Source of the DNA: Deltaproteobacteria bacterium | GTDB taxonomy: Bacteria > Desulfobacterota > Deferrisomatia > Deferrisomatales > Deferrisomataceae | Assembly (NCBI GenBank): GCA_013152215.1 | Contig: JAADGT010000187.1 | Coordinates: forward strand, 1-5,651 | Length of the DNA: 5,651 bases | Reading direction: 5' to 3' | Part shown: piece by piece, positions 4,389 through 5,651 of the stretch | Position numbering within the stretch: position 1 is the stretch's first letter | How the letters are laid out: each line of letters starts with the position of its first letter | Notes under the pieces: model-generated | The model's database searches: none | What the model was told of the DNA's origin: nothing | The model's input: only the letters and a program-made list of their open reading frames with translations | Translations under genes and position numbers: made by a program

Positions 4389-4405
4389 GCCGGTGCTTCT
4401 GTCAA
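4377..4405 (-). promoter_or_regulatory. yefM-yoeB promoter
   Basis: A perfect -35 TTGACA (4400-4405) and TACGGT (4377-4382) are 17 nt apart on the minus strand. The -10 matches at three of six positions only. It lies within the operator, so occupancy by YefM would block it. Confidence 0.55.
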
Positions 4406-4410
4406 ACGGC

Positions 4411-4640
4411 GGTGACGAGTGTCGACGCTTCGCGTCGGCTGGAAGGCTAGGACGCTGGGAAGCTGGAAGGCTGGGAAGCTAGGAGGCTTTCTGGCTTCCA
4501 AGCGGTCCGCGTAGCGGGCCATGGGTGACGGGGAACGGCCGTGATGCGTGACGGGTGATCAGTGACGCGGTGACGGGCCCAGTGGCCCCTCGTCCCAACG
4601 TCCCAACGTCCTACCGTCCCAACGTCCCAACGATTCACCA
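4411..4640. repeat. Composite intergenic repeat upstream of yefM
   Basis: 4411-4451 matches the block at 2735-2776 upstream of vapB and contains the CGACGC-TTC-GCGTCG hairpin (4423-4437). 4451-4490 is a GCTGGGAAGCT-type tandem with copies at 4454-4464 and 4470-4480. 4530-4550 repeats GGGGAACGGCCGTGATGCGT, found also at 1865-1885. 4560-4603 is the 44-bp block identical to 1940-1983. Octamers run from 4591 to 4630 (five CGTCCCAA/CGTCCTAC units) and end in CGATTCAC. No gene is supported. Confidence 0.8.
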
Positions 4641-4763
4641 CCCGCGGCCGTGATGGGGTTCAGGAGGCGGAACTCGGAGGGCGGAGGAACTCCGGCCCTT
4701 GACACGGCCGCGCCCGGCGCCCCCCAGGCCCCATGCCTCCTGGCCGGTGAGAGGGGGACGCGC
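4641..4763. other. Downstream region of the FG-GAP gene
   Basis: GC-rich and without a supported gene. Related GGCGGAACTCGGAG and GGCGGAGGAACTCCG words lie side by side at about 4666-4696. I found no hairpin followed by a T-run, so no intrinsic terminator can be called for the upstream gene. Confidence 0.4.
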
Positions 4764-5651
4764 CTAGCGGAGCTCGTAGACCAGGATCCGGTGGCGGTCC
4801 TTCCGGAACAGGGTGCCCTCGCTCTGGACCAGCAGGGCATACACCCGGTGCCCGGGGGAGGCGGGGTCCCAGTCCAGGTCCACCAGGGCCCCCGGCACCT
4901 TGGGGCCCTCGGCCACCGGCACCAGGGTGAGCCCGTCCCACTTCCACACTAATAGCTGGGCGTGGGAGAACGAGACGACGCGCCGGAACACCCGGGAGAG
5001 CCCGCCGTAGTTCTTGAACAACACGAGTTCCGGGGTGTCCTCCTGGGAGAGGCGCGACAGGGTGCGGCCGTGCACCCGGTAGAAGTCCTCGTCCTGGTAG
5101 TCCCGGATCCGTTCCTCCCCCCGCAGGGCCACCCGGCTCCCCTTTACCGCGTCGGCGGTCTCGAAGATCTCGTTCCCCCCATCGTCGTACAGCCGCAGCC
5201 GGTCCCCCTGGGTGGTGACCGCCCACCCGAGGGTCGTGGCGGCCAGGTGCACCCGGTCCGCATTGGCCGGCAGCGCGGCCGCCGGGAGGGGAAGCGGGTC
5301 TCCGGCCACGTATCCGGCCCCCCCCCAGCGGAGCGTTCGGATGCGGCCGGAGAACAGGTCCTTGCCCGTCCCACGCGGCGCCACGAGCACCAGGGGCGCC
5401 GAAGGGTCGGCCGTCCGGGCGAACCCGGGGATCCGTTCGCCCTTGGAGGCCAGGGCCGACCCGAACCACTCCAGGGCCTGGCTGGTGGGCTGGGTGCCGT
5501 TCATGCCGGCCACGAACAGCTCCGGCCGGCCGTTGCCGTCCAGGTCTGCGGCCGAGATGTAGGCGGGGGTGATGCCCGGGGGCACCGGCACCTCCCAGAG
5601 CCGCTCGAGCCGGGTCCCCGTGTCCCGGTACCCCGTCAGGACCTGCTCGCC
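4764..5651 (-). CDS. FG-GAP/VCBS repeat-containing protein, 3' part
   Basis: The frame is open to the window edge, so the 5' end is missing; 295 residues are seen. The visible part begins GEQVLTGYRDTGTRLERLWE. At residues 36-44 it has DLDGNGRPE, a DxDxNGxxE calcium-type loop of FG-GAP/VCBS repeats, followed by LFVAGMNG. Later blades are more degenerate: FSGRIRTLRWGGAGYVAGD, a DRLRLYDDGGNEIFET strand pair, LVLFKNYGGLSRVFRR, LLVWKWDGLTLVPVAE and ALVDLDWDP. The alternation of W-D-G and strand motifs predicts a beta-propeller. Related deltaproteobacterial proteins carry such a domain after an N-terminal envelope or lipoprotein part, so an extracytoplasmic location is likely, but the signal sequence is outside the window. 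The ligand is unknown. It is the only gene here that looks like ordinary chromosomal content. Confidence 0.8.
   Translation of the reverse strand, partial: GEQVLTGYRDTGTRLERLWEVPVPPGITPAYISAADLDGNGRPELFVAGMNGTQPTSQALEWFGSALASKGERIPGFARTADPSAPLVLVAPRGTGKDLFSGRIRTLRWGGAGYVAGDPLPLPAAALPANADRVHLAATTLGWAVTTQGDRLRLYDDGGNEIFETADAVKGSRVALRGEERIRDYQDEDFYRVHGRTLSRLSQEDTPELVLFKNYGGLSRVFRRVVSFSHAQLLVWKWDGLTLVPVAEGPKVPGALVDLDWDPASPGHRVYALLVQSEGTLFRKDRHRILVYELR

Noticed and set aside
1..4640. Integron cassette array, because small TA modules are separated by repeats
   Set aside because: No pair of RYYYAAC and GTTRRRY core sites or attC-type folded structure was found in the spacers, and there is no integrase in the window.
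4660..5469. Long open frame on the minus strand overlapping the FG-GAP gene
   Set aside because: Its translation is low-complexity Gly/Pro/Arg/Ala sequence typical of a shifted frame in GC-rich DNA; the other frame carries the FG-GAP motifs.

Overview
This is GC-rich bacterial DNA. All recognisable genes lie on the minus strand, so the window reads right to left. The gene families and the intergenic repeats (GTGACGGGTGA-type units, CGTCCCAA octamers and an ACAGATTTGCACGGAT element) would suit a GC-rich member of the former Deltaproteobacteria, such as a Desulfuromonadota or Deferrisoma-like organism. That placement is an impression from the sequence and is weak.

Layout in transcription order: (1) 5651-4764, the 3' part of an FG-GAP/VCBS beta-propeller-type protein that runs off the window. 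(2) 4763-4349, a repeat-rich spacer ending in a promoter and a TGTACA-type palindrome. (3) 4348-3803, a YefM-YoeB toxin-antitoxin (TA) module whose toxin gene is broken by an exact 5-bp tandem duplication. (4) 3802-3461, a spacer with a roughly 92-bp imperfect palindrome. (5) 3460-2973, an intact module of a 62-residue antitoxin candidate and a ParE/RelE-family toxin. (6) 2972-2651, a repeat-bearing spacer ending in a TTGACA promoter. (7) 2650-2007, an intact VapBC module (FitA-like antitoxin, PIN-domain toxin). (8) 2006-1696, a GTGACG-repeat and octamer spacer. (9) 1695-1231, a small coiled-coil protein made largely of 11-residue repeats. (10) 1086-263, an Rpn-family (PD-(D/E)XK, YhgA-like) nuclease gene that has lost its N-terminus and carries a frameshift inside a perfect hairpin. 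(11) 262-1, another repeat-rich spacer.

The window is therefore a small accessory island. Three unrelated type II TA modules and one Rpn nuclease remnant stand in a row on one strand, separated by spacers that share repeat families. Two of the four toxic genes are disrupted and their inhibitors are spared. YefM is intact beside a frameshifted YoeB. The Rpn remnant keeps an in-frame internal start with a strong Shine-Dalgarno site that would make only the C-terminal helical domain, which resembles the intragenic antitoxins reported for E. coli Rpn proteins.

The points most worth a second look are the YoeB duplication, the Rpn internal start, the dispersed 33-bp/8-bp repeat family that abuts toxin 3' ends, and the YefM operator. 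No RNA gene, CRISPR array, insertion sequence or integron attC site was seen.
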